From positions 1,568,501-1,632,500 of the forward strand of contig NC_012034.1 of assembly GCF_000022325.1 (NCBI RefSeq): 64,000 bases of DNA. Direction: 5' to 3'. Below the pieces are notes generated by a model. That model saw nothing but the letters and a program-made list of their open reading frames with translations. It had not been told where the DNA came from and did no database searches. The translations under genes and the position numbers were made by a program. Positions 54,026 to 63,151 of the stretch are shown here, piece after piece (within the stretch, counting starts at the first letter, position 1; every line of letters begins with the position of its first letter). Origin of the DNA: Caldicellulosiruptor bescii DSM 6725. Its GTDB lineage: Bacteria > Bacillota > Thermoanaerobacteria > Caldicellulosiruptorales > Caldicellulosiruptoraceae.

Positions 54026-54787
54026 CTACCTCTTTTTTTCAAGATAGAACTTTGCCACCATAAGGTCAGAGTCTTTATCTACATCCTGCCCCAATTCAGG
54101 ATATGTAGAGATGATAGCTTTAGCTTTAACCTTAAACACCTTAGACACTCTTTTTTCAACTTTCTGTATTGAAAGTCTCTTAGTTAAAAAGAGCAATAAA
54201 ATGGTAGGTCCTATTAGCCGCGCCATAGCAATAGGATTTTTGCGCTTTTCCACAAGCTTTTCGGCAAGCGAATAACACTTTTCAAATACTGACGGAGTTA
54301 TTATAATGGCATTTCCACCAGTAAATGTTCCTTCTTTCACAGTCCCATATGTTCTTTTCATCTGAGGGTATTTCTCATCGTTTATGCTCTTTTCAACAAT
54401 TGGATAACATATATCTGCCCCAGATTTAATTGACTCTTCGATAAAATGATCTATTGCTTCAGCGGTAATAAAGGGCAAGTCGGCAGTTAAAAATAAAATT
54501 TTTTTGTTGTCGTTCAAAAATTCTATCGCTTTTTTGGCATTTCTCATTATTGAGGTATCTTCTTCAACAAATTCAACCTGTGGATACCTTGAAATTAAAA
54601 ATTCTCTTAATTGAACTGGACCTACAACAACTCTGCGCGAAATATGCTTGGAACTGCATACTGCATCAAGCACATATTCTATTAAAAATTTTTCTCCTAT
54701 TTTGATCAATGCCTTGCACTCATAAGGAGTACCTGATTTGTTTTTATCAGATCCAGCAAGTATTACAGCATTTATCATATTTTTCAC
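54026..54787 (-). CDS. MobA-like nucleotidyltransferase
   Basis: The 253-residue protein begins NAVILAGSDKNKSGTPYECKALIKIGEKFLIEYVL, a GT-A type NTP-transferase start with the PxxCKAL variant of the metal/NTP loop, and has ILFLTADLPFIT near 92, which contains the catalytic Asp. It probably transfers a nucleotide or sugar-phosphate group, but the substrate is unclear. It lies 8 bases after the GntR gene and is cotranscribed with ispE. It is not the molybdopterin enzyme itself on the basis of context. Confidence 0.78.
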   Translation of the reverse strand: MKNMINAVILAGSDKNKSGTPYECKALIKIGEKFLIEYVLDAVCSSKHISRRVVVGPVQLREFLISRYPQVEFVEEDTSIMRNAKKAIEFLNDNKKILFLTADLPFITAEAIDHFIEESIKSGADICYPIVEKSINDEKYPQMKRTYGTVKEGTFTGGNAIIITPSVFEKCYSLAEKLVEKRKNPIAMARLIGPTILLLFLTKRLSIQKVEKRVSKVFKVKAKAIISTYPELGQDVDKDSDLMVAKFYLEKKR

Positions 54788-54794
54788 CTTTTTA

Positions 54795-55475
54795 TTAAAA
54801 TTTTAAACTATTGATAAGCTCTATTTCCTGATTTTTTATGTGCTCTTCTGCTATTTTCTGGGCTTTTTCGACATCTCCACTTATAATTGCTTCTACAATC
54901 TCTTTGTGTTCTTTCAAAAGATTTTCACTTTTTCTGTAAATCTCTTTAAGATATATTATCCTAAACCGGGTTATTTGCTCGCGAAGGTTATTAATTATGT
55001 GCTGAAGTTTTTCATTCTTCGCACCCAAATATATCAAGTCGTGCAACTTTATATCGTCATTTATCATTCCTTCAATATTTCCCGACTTAAAATTCTTTTC
55101 AAATGAAGAGAGAACCTTTTTAAGCTGCTCCTTTTCAGATTTTGTCATTCGCTGGGCTGCAAGACCTGTCGCAAGCTTGTCAAGTGCAGCCCGTATCTCT
55201 AATACATCCATTATCTCTTTTTTGGAAATATCTGCAACATAAGCACCTTTTCGGGGAAGCATCACAACAAGTCCTTCAAGTTCAAGTTTTCTTATTGCCT
55301 CTCTGATAGGAGTTCTTGAAACACCAAGCATTTCTGCAAGTTTTATCTCCATAAGTCTTTCGCCAGGTTTTAAATCGCCGTTTACAATCATGTCTCTGAG
55401 CTTTTCAAACACAATCTCGCGCAGAGGTTTGTAATTCTCTATTAAAAAATAATGTGACTCATTCTTCTCATTCAT
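54795..55475 (-). CDS. GntR-family (FCD-type) transcriptional regulator
   Basis: The 226-residue regulator has an N-terminal winged helix (residues 14-80; MLGVSRTPIREAIRKLELEGLVVMLPRKGAYVAD, typical of FadR-subfamily GntR) and an FCD helical ligand domain (about 85-218) with His residues at HDLIYLGA and in HKEIVEAI fitting a metal-carboxylate site. It would bind DNA as a dimer and respond to a small acid. Its target is unknown. It lies between ispE and the transferase gene, about 30 bases after ispE. Confidence 0.88.
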   Translation of the reverse strand: MNEKNESHYFLIENYKPLREIVFEKLRDMIVNGDLKPGERLMEIKLAEMLGVSRTPIREAIRKLELEGLVVMLPRKGAYVADISKKEIMDVLEIRAALDKLATGLAAQRMTKSEKEQLKKVLSSFEKNFKSGNIEGMINDDIKLHDLIYLGAKNEKLQHIINNLREQITRFRIIYLKEIYRKSENLLKEHKEIVEAIISGDVEKAQKIAEEHIKNQEIELINSLKF

Positions 55476-55506
55476 TTTTTATCACAACTCCTACTATACT
55501 AAATTA

Positions 55507-56367
55507 CTAAAATCCGCTACCTTCACATGTTGTAGTCAAGATAATTTCTTTTATAAACACCTTGAGCCTCTCTGCAGCTTTTAAAGCATTATACTTGTTG
55601 CCAAAAATCCCAAATACAGCTGGTCCGCTTCCTGTCATAACTGTCCCAAGAGCATTGTTATTTCTCATAATGTCCTTGACTCTGTTTATGACTGGATACT
55701 GATTTACTGTAACCACCTCTAAAACATTGCAAAGATTCTTTGCTATCTCTTTTACATTACCTTCTTCAATTGCCGAAATCATAGCTTCAATGTTTGGTCT
55801 CTTTTTTATCTTGCTAAGATCCAATGCCTCATACACAGCCTGCGTAGAAACATATACCTCTGGCTTTGCAATGAGGATATTCATCTGAGGAGCTGATTTT
55901 AGCTTTATCACCTTTTCGCCAATTCCCTCACAAAGGGCTGTGCCGCCTACCAAACAAAATGGAACATCAGCACCAATCTCTCTTCCGATTTCCATAAGCT
56001 GCTGCTCAGAAAGATTTAGCTCAAATATTTCATTCAGACCTTTTAAAACTGCTGCTGCGTCAGTGCTTCCACCAGCTAAACCCGCAGAGACCGGAATGTT
56101 CTTTTCAATATGTATTCTCACACCTTGCTTTACGCCAAAACGCTCTTTTAAAAGTGAAGCTGCAATGTATGCATGGTTTTTATTGTCAGTTGGAATATTT
56201 TCACTTGAAGTTGTCACAATTATGTTGTCTTCTTCTATCTTTTCAATATTGATTATATCATACAAATCCACTGTTTGCATTATAGTTCTTATTTCATGAT
56301 AGCCATCTTCTCTTTTCGAAAGCACATCCAATGCTAAGTTGATTTTTGCATAAGCCTTGAGTTTCAA
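55507..56367 (-). CDS. ispE: 4-diphosphocytidyl-2-C-methyl-D-erythritol kinase
   Basis: IspE phosphorylates the IspD product in the non-mevalonate pathway. From the TTG at 56367 (AAAGGTG 9 bases upstream) it has 286 residues: KAYAKINLALDVLSKREDGYHEI at the start, the GHMP kinase motif PVSAGLAGGSTDAAAVL near 86-102, and VMTGSGPAVFGIF at the end. An upstream TTG (56388) is possible but has no good ribosome site. It opens the gene group ispE-gntR-transferase-DUF1858. Confidence 0.95.
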   Translation of the reverse strand: MKLKAYAKINLALDVLSKREDGYHEIRTIMQTVDLYDIINIEKIEEDNIIVTTSSENIPTDNKNHAYIAASLLKERFGVKQGVRIHIEKNIPVSAGLAGGSTDAAAVLKGLNEIFELNLSEQQLMEIGREIGADVPFCLVGGTALCEGIGEKVIKLKSAPQMNILIAKPEVYVSTQAVYEALDLSKIKKRPNIEAMISAIEEGNVKEIAKNLCNVLEVVTVNQYPVINRVKDIMRNNNALGTVMTGSGPAVFGIFGNKYNALKAAERLKVFIKEIILTTTCEGSGF

Positions 56368-56521
56368 CTCATTCCACACCTTTCGCAATGATGATTGTAA
56401 AGAGTTATTTTATTGTGTATATTGTATTCTTCTATTTAACCTCAAAAACTATATTATCACAAAATATAAAGAAATATGAGGAAATTGATTCTTACAATTA
56501 TAATCGCAAGATGAGATGTAA

Positions 56522-56551
56522 TAAAAAAAGACCATATTCTCTTCATGGTCC
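56522..56551 (-). terminator. Terminator of tRNA-Ser
   Basis: GACCAT (56530-56535) with ATGGTC (56545-56550) and a long T run on minus. The surrounding 56389-56646 gap holds nothing else I can support. Confidence 0.65.
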
Positions 56552-56646
56552 TTAAATACTTGTTCAATTATAATATTACACTATGTGTCCAAAAACTTGC
56601 AAGTACTTTTGTAGCGGTAACAAAAAAATCCTAATAAAAAATTAAA

Positions 56647-56738
56647 TGGCGGAAGGGGTGGGATTCGAACCCACGGCCCGCTTCAGGCGGGTCACTGGTT
56701 TTCAAGACCAGCTCCTTAAACCACTCGGACACCCTTCC
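56647..56738 (-). tRNA. tRNA-Ser (TGA)
   Basis: Class II tRNA with acceptor GGAAGGG/CCCTTCC, anticodon TGA in CTTGAAA, a long variable arm with CCCGCC and GGCGGG arms, G discriminator and encoded CCA. Confidence 0.95.
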
Positions 56739-56769
56739 GCTAAAATCTTCTTTTTTCGATGCAAGATTT

Positions 56770-56798
56770 ATTATAAAACATCTCAATTGATATGTCAA
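56770..56798 (-). promoter_or_regulatory. Promoter of tRNA-Ser
   Basis: Fully consensus TTGACA (56793-56798), 17 bp, TATAAT (56770-56775) on minus. Confidence 0.8.
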
Positions 56799-56878
56799 TA
56801 ACCCAAAACATCCTCATTCACCATCTTACCTTTTGCTTAATATATTAATACTGAAATTCTAAAATTGGATATAGGAAA

Positions 56879-58714
56879 ATGTGCGGATTTAGCGGATGGA
56901 TATGTTTTAGCTCAGACATTTCTGAATTCCAGGATGTAATAACAAAGATGACAGATGTACTTAGTCACCGCGGACCTGATGAAGAAGACTATTATATCAC
57001 CAAACATGCTCTGCTCGGGCACAAACGACTCACCATTATTGACCCTGAAGGTGGCAAACAGCCAATGATCAAATTTCATGGCCAAGAAAAATTCATTATA
57101 GTCTATAACGGTGAGCTTTACAATACTCAAGAACTTCGGGCAAAGCTTCAAAGCTTAGGGTATTATTTCAGTTCATACTCAGATACCGAAGTTGTGTTGA
57201 CTTCATATATTCAATGGAAAGAAGAGTGTGTGAAATATTTAAATGGTATATTTGCTTTTGCAGTTTTTAATGAAACCAAAAATGAGCTTTTTATATCTCG
57301 GGATCATTTAGGAGTAAAACCGCTATTTTTCTCTATTAAAAATGAGAATTTTATTTTTGCTTCAGAAATAAAAGCTCTTTTAAAGCACCCTTTAATATCC
57401 ACGAAGGTAAACAAAGAGGGTATTTTTGAGCTTATAGGTCTTTGTCCTGCAAGGTCTCCATTTTCAGCAATTTTCAAAGATATTATAGAACTTCCTCCCG
57501 CACATTATGTAATATACAGCAAAAATAGATATGAAATAAAAGAATATTGGCAGTTAAAACCCGAAAAGTTTGACAACACAGTAGATGAAACTATTGAGAT
57601 AGTTAAAAACCTTGTCACAGATACAATAACAAGGCAGCTTGTTTCTGACTTTGAAATATGTTGCTTTTTGTCAGGCGGGTTGGATTCAACCATTATTACA
57701 GCTATTTCTGCCAACCAGTTAAGAAAAGAAGGAAGAAGATTAAAAAGTTTTTCTATTGATTATAAGGATAACGCAAAATATTATAAATTAAATCAGTATC
57801 AACCTACCTTAGACAGCACCTATGCCAAGATAGCTTCAAAAAGTATAGGTACAGACCACATTGTAGTTGAAATTGACAATGAACTCTTATGCAATGCCCT
57901 CACCCTTGCCACAGTTGCAAATGACCTTCCTGGCATGGCTGACATTGACTCATCACTTCTCTTGTTTACAAATGAAGTGAGAAAATATGCAAAGGTTGCC
58001 CTATCGGGTGAGTGTGCTGACGAGATTTTTGGCGGATATCCTTGGTATTGGAGAGAGGATTACAAAAATTTCGAAACCTTTCCATGGTCGCCTTCATTAG
58101 AATTTAGAAAAAATCTTCTGTCACAAAAATATTCAAAATCAGAGCTTGAAGAGTATGTTAACTCAAAGTATAAAGAGTCGGTTGGAAAAGTAAACTATCT
58201 TGACAGTGACTCTCAGGAAGATGTAAGACAAAGAATTTTGTACTACTTGAACGTTAAGTGGTTTATGGTAACACTTTTAAACAGAAAAGATAGAATGAGC
58301 ATGGCAAATTCTTTGGAGGTAAGAGTTCCATTTGCAGATTATAGAATTGTAGAGCTTTTGTACAATGTTCCGTGGAAGATAAAATATCTTGAAAATATGG
58401 AAAAAGGACTTTTAAGACGCTCATTTGAAGGAATTATTCCTGATGAAATAAAGAATCGCAAAAAGAGCCCTTATCCTAAAACCTATAATCCAGAGTATTT
58501 TAAAAAAACAAAGCAAAAGGTTTTAGAGATTATAAAAAATAATTCTCCTATATTTGAGATAATAGATAAGACTTACTTGGAAAACATATCAGTGAAAGAA
58601 TATTTTCCTTTAGATAAACCTTGGTTTGGTCAACTAATGACCCTCCCACAGTTTTTTGGATATATCATCCAGCTTGATTATTGGGCACAGACCTACAATG
58701 TAGATTTCGAATAA
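56879..58714 (+). CDS. asnB: Asparagine synthetase (glutamine-hydrolysing)
   Basis: The 611-residue AsnB has an N-terminal class II glutaminase domain with nucleophile C2 (MCGFSGW), LSHRGPDEEDYY and the glutamine-site NGELYNTQELR, and a C-terminal synthetase domain with the PP-loop SGGLDST near 263-269 and ALSGECADEIFGGY. It converts aspartate and glutamine to asparagine with ATP. It stands as a single gene on plus between tRNA-Ser and the car operon. The ribosome site (TAGGAAA) is weak compared with its neighbours. Confidence 0.95.
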   Translation: MCGFSGWICFSSDISEFQDVITKMTDVLSHRGPDEEDYYITKHALLGHKRLTIIDPEGGKQPMIKFHGQEKFIIVYNGELYNTQELRAKLQSLGYYFSSYSDTEVVLTSYIQWKEECVKYLNGIFAFAVFNETKNELFISRDHLGVKPLFFSIKNENFIFASEIKALLKHPLISTKVNKEGIFELIGLCPARSPFSAIFKDIIELPPAHYVIYSKNRYEIKEYWQLKPEKFDNTVDETIEIVKNLVTDTITRQLVSDFEICCFLSGGLDSTIITAISANQLRKEGRRLKSFSIDYKDNAKYYKLNQYQPTLDSTYAKIASKSIGTDHIVVEIDNELLCNALTLATVANDLPGMADIDSSLLLFTNEVRKYAKVALSGECADEIFGGYPWYWREDYKNFETFPWSPSLEFRKNLLSQKYSKSELEEYVNSKYKESVGKVNYLDSDSQEDVRQRILYYLNVKWFMVTLLNRKDRMSMANSLEVRVPFADYRIVELLYNVPWKIKYLENMEKGLLRRSFEGIIPDEIKNRKKSPYPKTYNPEYFKKTKQKVLEIIKNNSPIFEIIDKTYLENISVKEYFPLDKPWFGQLMTLPQFFGYIIQLDYWAQTYNVDFE

Positions 58715-58727
58715 AAATAAATTTAAT

Positions 58728-58745
58728 GTTGTATTTTTATTCATT
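58728..58745. promoter_or_regulatory. ARG box (ArgR/AhrC operator)
   Basis: GTTGTATTTTTATTCATT; its core matches TGAAT-W4-ATTCA at all but one of 14 positions. It overlaps the -35 and spacer of the carA promoter, so arginine-bound ArgR would repress the operon. Confidence 0.72.
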
Positions 58746-58757
58746 TTGGTTTATAAT
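58729..58757 (+). promoter_or_regulatory. Promoter of carA-carB-argF
   Basis: TTGTAT (58729-58734), 17 bp, perfect TATAAT (58752-58757). It is 83 bases upstream of the carA ATG and lies under the ARG box. Confidence 0.65.
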
Positions 58758-58840
58758 TTATTTGACAACATTTTAGTATTGAACTTAAGACGAGATTTTG
58801 ATACTCTTTTATTTAAAAATGCTCAAGAAGGAGAATGAAA

Positions 58841-59911
58841 ATGAAAAAAGCGGTACTTGTTTTAGAAGACGGGCTGACATTTGAAGGAATTTCACTTGGT
58901 AGTGAAGGTGAAACAATTGGTGAAATTGTATTCAATACATGCATGACAGGATACCAAGAGGTACTGACTGACCCTTCCTACAATGGTCAGATTGTCACAA
59001 TGACCTACCCTCTTATAGGCAATTACGGAATAAATGGTGAAGATGTGGAGTCATACAAACCTCATGTTGAAGGTTTTATTGTAAGAGAGGCATGTAAAAC
59101 ACCTTCAAATTTCAGGGCTCAGAAGACATTGCATGAATATTTAAAAGAGAATAATATTGTGGCAATTGAGGGTGTTGATACACGAGCTATAACTGAACAC
59201 ATACGAAATAAAGGCTCAATGCTTGGTATTATCTCAACAGAGACCGACAATAAAGAGATACTTTTGAGCAAAATATTTGAGTATAAAAAACAAAAGCCAT
59301 CTTTGGTAAAAGAAGTTTCGACCACTCAGGTATACAGAATTGAAGGCAGTGGCAAGAAGGTTGCTGTTTTAGACTTTGGAATAAAGCAAAACATCTTGAG
59401 AGAACTTTCAAAAAGAGGGCTTGATTTATATGTGTTTCCGTATAATAGCTCTCTTGACCAAATCATGAATATTAATCCAGAAGGGTTTGTGTTCTCAAAC
59501 GGACCGGGTGATCCTACTGACTTAGAAGAATTCTTCCCCACTTTGAAACAAATAATAGAGCTAAAAAAACCTATCCTTGGAATCTGTCTTGGCCATCAGC
59601 TTTTAGGTTTGTGTTTAGGACTTAAGACATACAAGCTGAAATTTGGTCACCATGGTGGAAACCACCCGGTTAAAGATTTAATTTCCGGCAAGGTTTATAT
59701 AACCTCACAGAATCATAACTATGCAATTGAATATAAAGAATATGAAAAAATAAAAATCACACATGTAAATGTAAATGATAAAACTGTTGAGGGGTTTGCT
59801 CATCTTGATTTGCCTATAGTATCTGTTCAATACCATCCTGAGGCAAGCCCGGGTCCACATGACTCAAAATATATATTTGACCAATTTACTAAGCTTTTGA
59901 ATGGAGTGTAG
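58841..59911 (+). CDS. carA: Carbamoyl-phosphate synthase small subunit
   Basis: CarA hydrolyses glutamine and channels ammonia to CarB for carbamoyl phosphate. From the ATG at 58841 the protein has 356 residues: an N-terminal CPSase domain (FNTCMTGYQEVLTDPSYNGQ) and a class I glutaminase domain with FSNGPGDPTD, the nucleophile Cys in GICLGHQLLG near 248, and HPEASPGP. An ATG two codons upstream is too close to AAGGAG, so the second is used. It is the first gene of the arginine/pyrimidine-linked operon with carB and argF. Confidence 0.95.
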   Translation: MKKAVLVLEDGLTFEGISLGSEGETIGEIVFNTCMTGYQEVLTDPSYNGQIVTMTYPLIGNYGINGEDVESYKPHVEGFIVREACKTPSNFRAQKTLHEYLKENNIVAIEGVDTRAITEHIRNKGSMLGIISTETDNKEILLSKIFEYKKQKPSLVKEVSTTQVYRIEGSGKKVAVLDFGIKQNILRELSKRGLDLYVFPYNSSLDQIMNINPEGFVFSNGPGDPTDLEEFFPTLKQIIELKKPILGICLGHQLLGLCLGLKTYKLKFGHHGGNHPVKDLISGKVYITSQNHNYAIEYKEYEKIKITHVNVNDKTVEGFAHLDLPIVSVQYHPEASPGPHDSKYIFDQFTKLLNGV

Positions 59912-59917
59912 AAAAAG

Positions 59918-62900
59918 ATGCCAAAGAGAAAAGACATAAAAAAGGTTTTGATAATAGGCTCTGGTCCGATAGTAATTGGGCAGGCTGCTGAGTTTGACTA
60001 TTCAGGAACTCAGGCCTGCCGCGCTTTAAAAGAAGAAGGAATAGAAGTTGTGCTTGTAAACTCCAACCCCGCAACAATCATGACTGATACAGAAATTGCT
60101 GACAGGGTATATATTGAACCAATTTCAGTTGACTATATCGAAGAAATAATCAAAAAAGAAAGACCACAAGGACTTTTGGCTGGACTTGGTGGTCAGACAG
60201 CACTCAATATGGCATTTGAGCTTGCCGAAGCAGGAATTTTGGAAAAGTACGGAGTTTGCCTTCTTGGAACATCGCTTGAAACAATTAAAAAGGCAGAAGA
60301 CAGGGAACTTTTTAAAAAGACCATGATTGAAATTGGAGAACCTGTGCCAAAAAGCATCATAGCACACTCTGTACAAGAAGCTATAGAATTCGCAAGAGAA
60401 GTTGGATACCCTGTTATTGTTCGTCCTGCCTATACCCTTGGCGGCACAGGCGGTGGAATTGCTTACAATGAAGAAGAATTAAGATATATTGCAAGCAAAG
60501 GATTGAAACTTTCTTTAATTCATCAAGTATTGATTGAACAAAGTGTCCTTGGCTGGAAAGAAATAGAATATGAGGTCATGAGGGACAGCAACGACAATTG
60601 CATCACTGTGTGCAACATGGAAAACATAGACCCTGTGGGAATTCACACAGGTGACAGTATTGTTGTTGCCCCATCTCAAACTCTTTCTGATAAAGAGTAT
60701 CAGATGCTGCGAAGTGCTTCTTTAAACATAATAAGAAGTCTTAAAATTGAGGGCGGATGCAACGTTCAGTTTGCACTAAATCCAAACAGTATGGAATATG
60801 TGGTAATTGAGGTAAATCCAAGAGTGAGCCGTTCGTCTGCCTTAGCATCAAAAGCAACAGGATATCCTATTGCCCGAATTGCTGCAAAAATAGCAATTGG
60901 GCTTACACTTGATGAAATAATAAATCCTATCACCCAAAACACATATGCAAGCTTTGAACCGTCTATAGACTATGTTGTTGTAAAAGTGCCCAGATGGCCG
61001 TTTGACAAGTTCGAAAAGGCAGACAGACGACTTGGCACACAAATGAAGTCAACTGGCGAGGTCATGGCAATTGGAAGAACATTTGAAGAAGCATTTTTAA
61101 AAGCAATAGATTCACTGGATGTCAAGATTAATTATCAGCTCGGTCTTAAGAAATTTGAAGAAATGCCAGATGATCAGCTTTTAGAGTATATAAAAACTCC
61201 AAACGATGAGAGAGTTTTCGCAATATGCGAAGCTCTTTCTCGAAATTATGACTGCAAGTTCATCTCAGACCTCAGCAAGATTGATTACTTCTTTATTGAA
61301 AAGTTCAAAAACATAGTTGATATGTCAAAACAGCTCAAAAAATATGACATTGAATCACTGCCATATGACCTTTTACAAAAAGCTAAAAGGCTTGGGTTTG
61401 GTGACTCATACATTGCAAATCTTTTAAAAGAAGATGTGGACGAGGTAATAGAAATAAGAGAGAAATGTAAGCTAAAACCTTCTTTCAAGATGGTTGACAC
61501 CTGTGCAGGTGAGTTTGAAGCAAAAACACCATATTTTTATTCCACATACGAAAAAGAAACTGACTTAGTTGTAAGTTCAAAGCCCAAGGCAATTGTAATA
61601 GGTTCAGGACCAATTCGAATTGGTCAGGGAATTGAATTTGATTATTGCTGTGTTCATTCAATATTCGCGTTAAAAGAAGAAGGAGTTGAAGCTATAATCA
61701 TCAATAACAATCCTGAAACAGTATCAACTGACTTCGATACATCAGACAAGCTCTTTTTTGAACCTCTTACAAAAGAATGTGTTTTAGACATAATAAAACA
61801 GGAAAAACCAATGGGCGTAATAGTTCAATTTGGTGGTCAGACTGCAATAAATATGGCTTCATACCTTGCAAAAAACGGTGTGAAGATTTTAGGAACTTCT
61901 ATGGAAAGTATTGACACTGCAGAGGATAGAGACAAGTTTTTGAATCTTCTTAAAAACCTCAATATTCCTTATCCTCCAGGTGGGGCTGCATACAGCTTGG
62001 AAGATGCGGTAAAGGTTGCTCAGCAAATTGGCTATCCTGTTCTGGTAAGACCATCTTATGTTCTTGGCGGAAGGGCAATGGAGATTGTCTACAGCCGCGA
62101 GGAGCTTGAAAAATATATCAAAGCTGCAATTGAGATATCAATAAAGCATCCTATTTTGATCGACAAATACATCCTTGGAAAAGAAGCGGAAGTTGATGGA
62201 ATCTCGGATGGAGAAGATGTGTTAATACCTGGAATCATGGAACATATTGAAAGAGCTGGTGTTCATTCTGGCGACAGCATGGCAGTATTCCCACCCCATA
62301 CACTCTCTGAGAGGGTTAAAGAAAAAATTGTTGATTATACTATAAAACTTGCCCGCGCCTTGAGAGTTGTAGGACTTTTCAATATTCAATTTGTAATTGA
62401 TAAAGATGAAAATGTATATGTAATAGAAGTAAATCCTCGCGCAAGCAGAACTGTGCCAATTTTGAGCAAGGTTACGGGAATTCCTATGATAAAGATTGCA
62501 ACTAAACTCATACTTGGCAAGAAGCTCAAAGATTTGGGATACCAAACTGGCCTTGTAAAAGAACCAGACTTTTTTGCAGTAAAAGCTCCTGTATTTTCGT
62601 TTTCCAAATTATCAAAGGTTGATGCATATTTAGGTCCAGAGATGAAATCCACTGGCGAAGTTCTTGGTATCTCCAAAAACCTAAAAGTTGCTCTTTATAA
62701 AGCTTTTATATCCTCCAATCATAAATTTACAAAAAACGGAAGCTGCTTGATTTTAGCACCTGAAAGCGAAAGGGATGCTATACAGCAGATCATAAGAAAA
62801 CTATATGAAGTAAACTTCAAAGTGTTCCTCTTAGATAGCATGAAGGATTATATAAAAGGCTTAAATGTAGAGTTTATAAACAAAGAGACTGCTCAAAAGT

Positions 62901-63151
62901 TGCTACTTGAAGACAAATTCTCGTTTGTAATAAATATTCCATCCAAAGACAAAATGCAAGAGTTTGGTTTTGTTTTGCGAAGGCTTTCTGTTGAGTTTGG
63001 AATCACAACATTGACATCGATTGACACAGCACTGTATTATGTGGACGTTTTATCTTCACTGGATGAGATTGAAAAAGATATCTATTGCTTGAATGATTTA
63101 TTTAAAGATGAAAGGATGAAGTGTTATGAGACATTTTCTTCATCTAAATGA
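59918..63151 (+). CDS. carB: Carbamoyl-phosphate synthase large subunit
   Basis: The 1077-residue CarB has two homologous ATP-grasp halves (about 1-400 and 550-935), each with a LIIGSGPI-type start ([19 protein letters not shown] near 10; [15 protein letters not shown] near 560) and a [18 protein letters not shown] motif. An oligomerisation domain (about 400-545) joins them, and a C-terminal MGS-like allosteric domain (about 940-1070) follows. The start is 6 bases after carA. Its last 26 bases overlap argF. Confidence 0.97.
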   Translation: MPKRKDIKKVLIIGSGPIVIGQAAEFDYSGTQACRALKEEGIEVVLVNSNPATIMTDTEIADRVYIEPISVDYIEEIIKKERPQGLLAGLGGQTALNMAFELAEAGILEKYGVCLLGTSLETIKKAEDRELFKKTMIEIGEPVPKSIIAHSVQEAIEFAREVGYPVIVRPAYTLGGTGGGIAYNEEELRYIASKGLKLSLIHQVLIEQSVLGWKEIEYEVMRDSNDNCITVCNMENIDPVGIHTGDSIVVAPSQTLSDKEYQMLRSASLNIIRSLKIEGGCNVQFALNPNSMEYVVIEVNPRVSRSSALASKATGYPIARIAAKIAIGLTLDEIINPITQNTYASFEPSIDYVVVKVPRWPFDKFEKADRRLGTQMKSTGEVMAIGRTFEEAFLKAIDSLDVKINYQLGLKKFEEMPDDQLLEYIKTPNDERVFAICEALSRNYDCKFISDLSKIDYFFIEKFKNIVDMSKQLKKYDIESLPYDLLQKAKRLGFGDSYIANLLKEDVDEVIEIREKCKLKPSFKMVDTCAGEFEAKTPYFYSTYEKETDLVVSSKPKAIVIGSGPIRIGQGIEFDYCCVHSIFALKEEGVEAIIINNNPETVSTDFDTSDKLFFEPLTKECVLDIIKQEKPMGVIVQFGGQTAINMASYLAKNGVKILGTSMESIDTAEDRDKFLNLLKNLNIPYPPGGAAYSLEDAVKVAQQIGYPVLVRPSYVLGGRAMEIVYSREELEKYIKAAIEISIKHPILIDKYILGKEAEVDGISDGEDVLIPGIMEHIERAGVHSGDSMAVFPPHTLSERVKEKIVDYTIKLARALRVVGLFNIQFVIDKDENVYVIEVNPRASRTVPILSKVTGIPMIKIATKLILGKKLKDLGYQTGLVKEPDFFAVKAPVFSFSKLSKVDAYLGPEMKSTGEVLGISKNLKVALYKAFISSNHKFTKNGSCLILAPESERDAIQQIIRKLYEVNFKVFLLDSMKDYIKGLNVEFINKETAQKLLLEDKFSFVINIPSKDKMQEFGFVLRRLSVEFGITTLTSIDTALYYVDVLSSLDEIEKDIYCLNDLFKDERMKCYETFSSSK

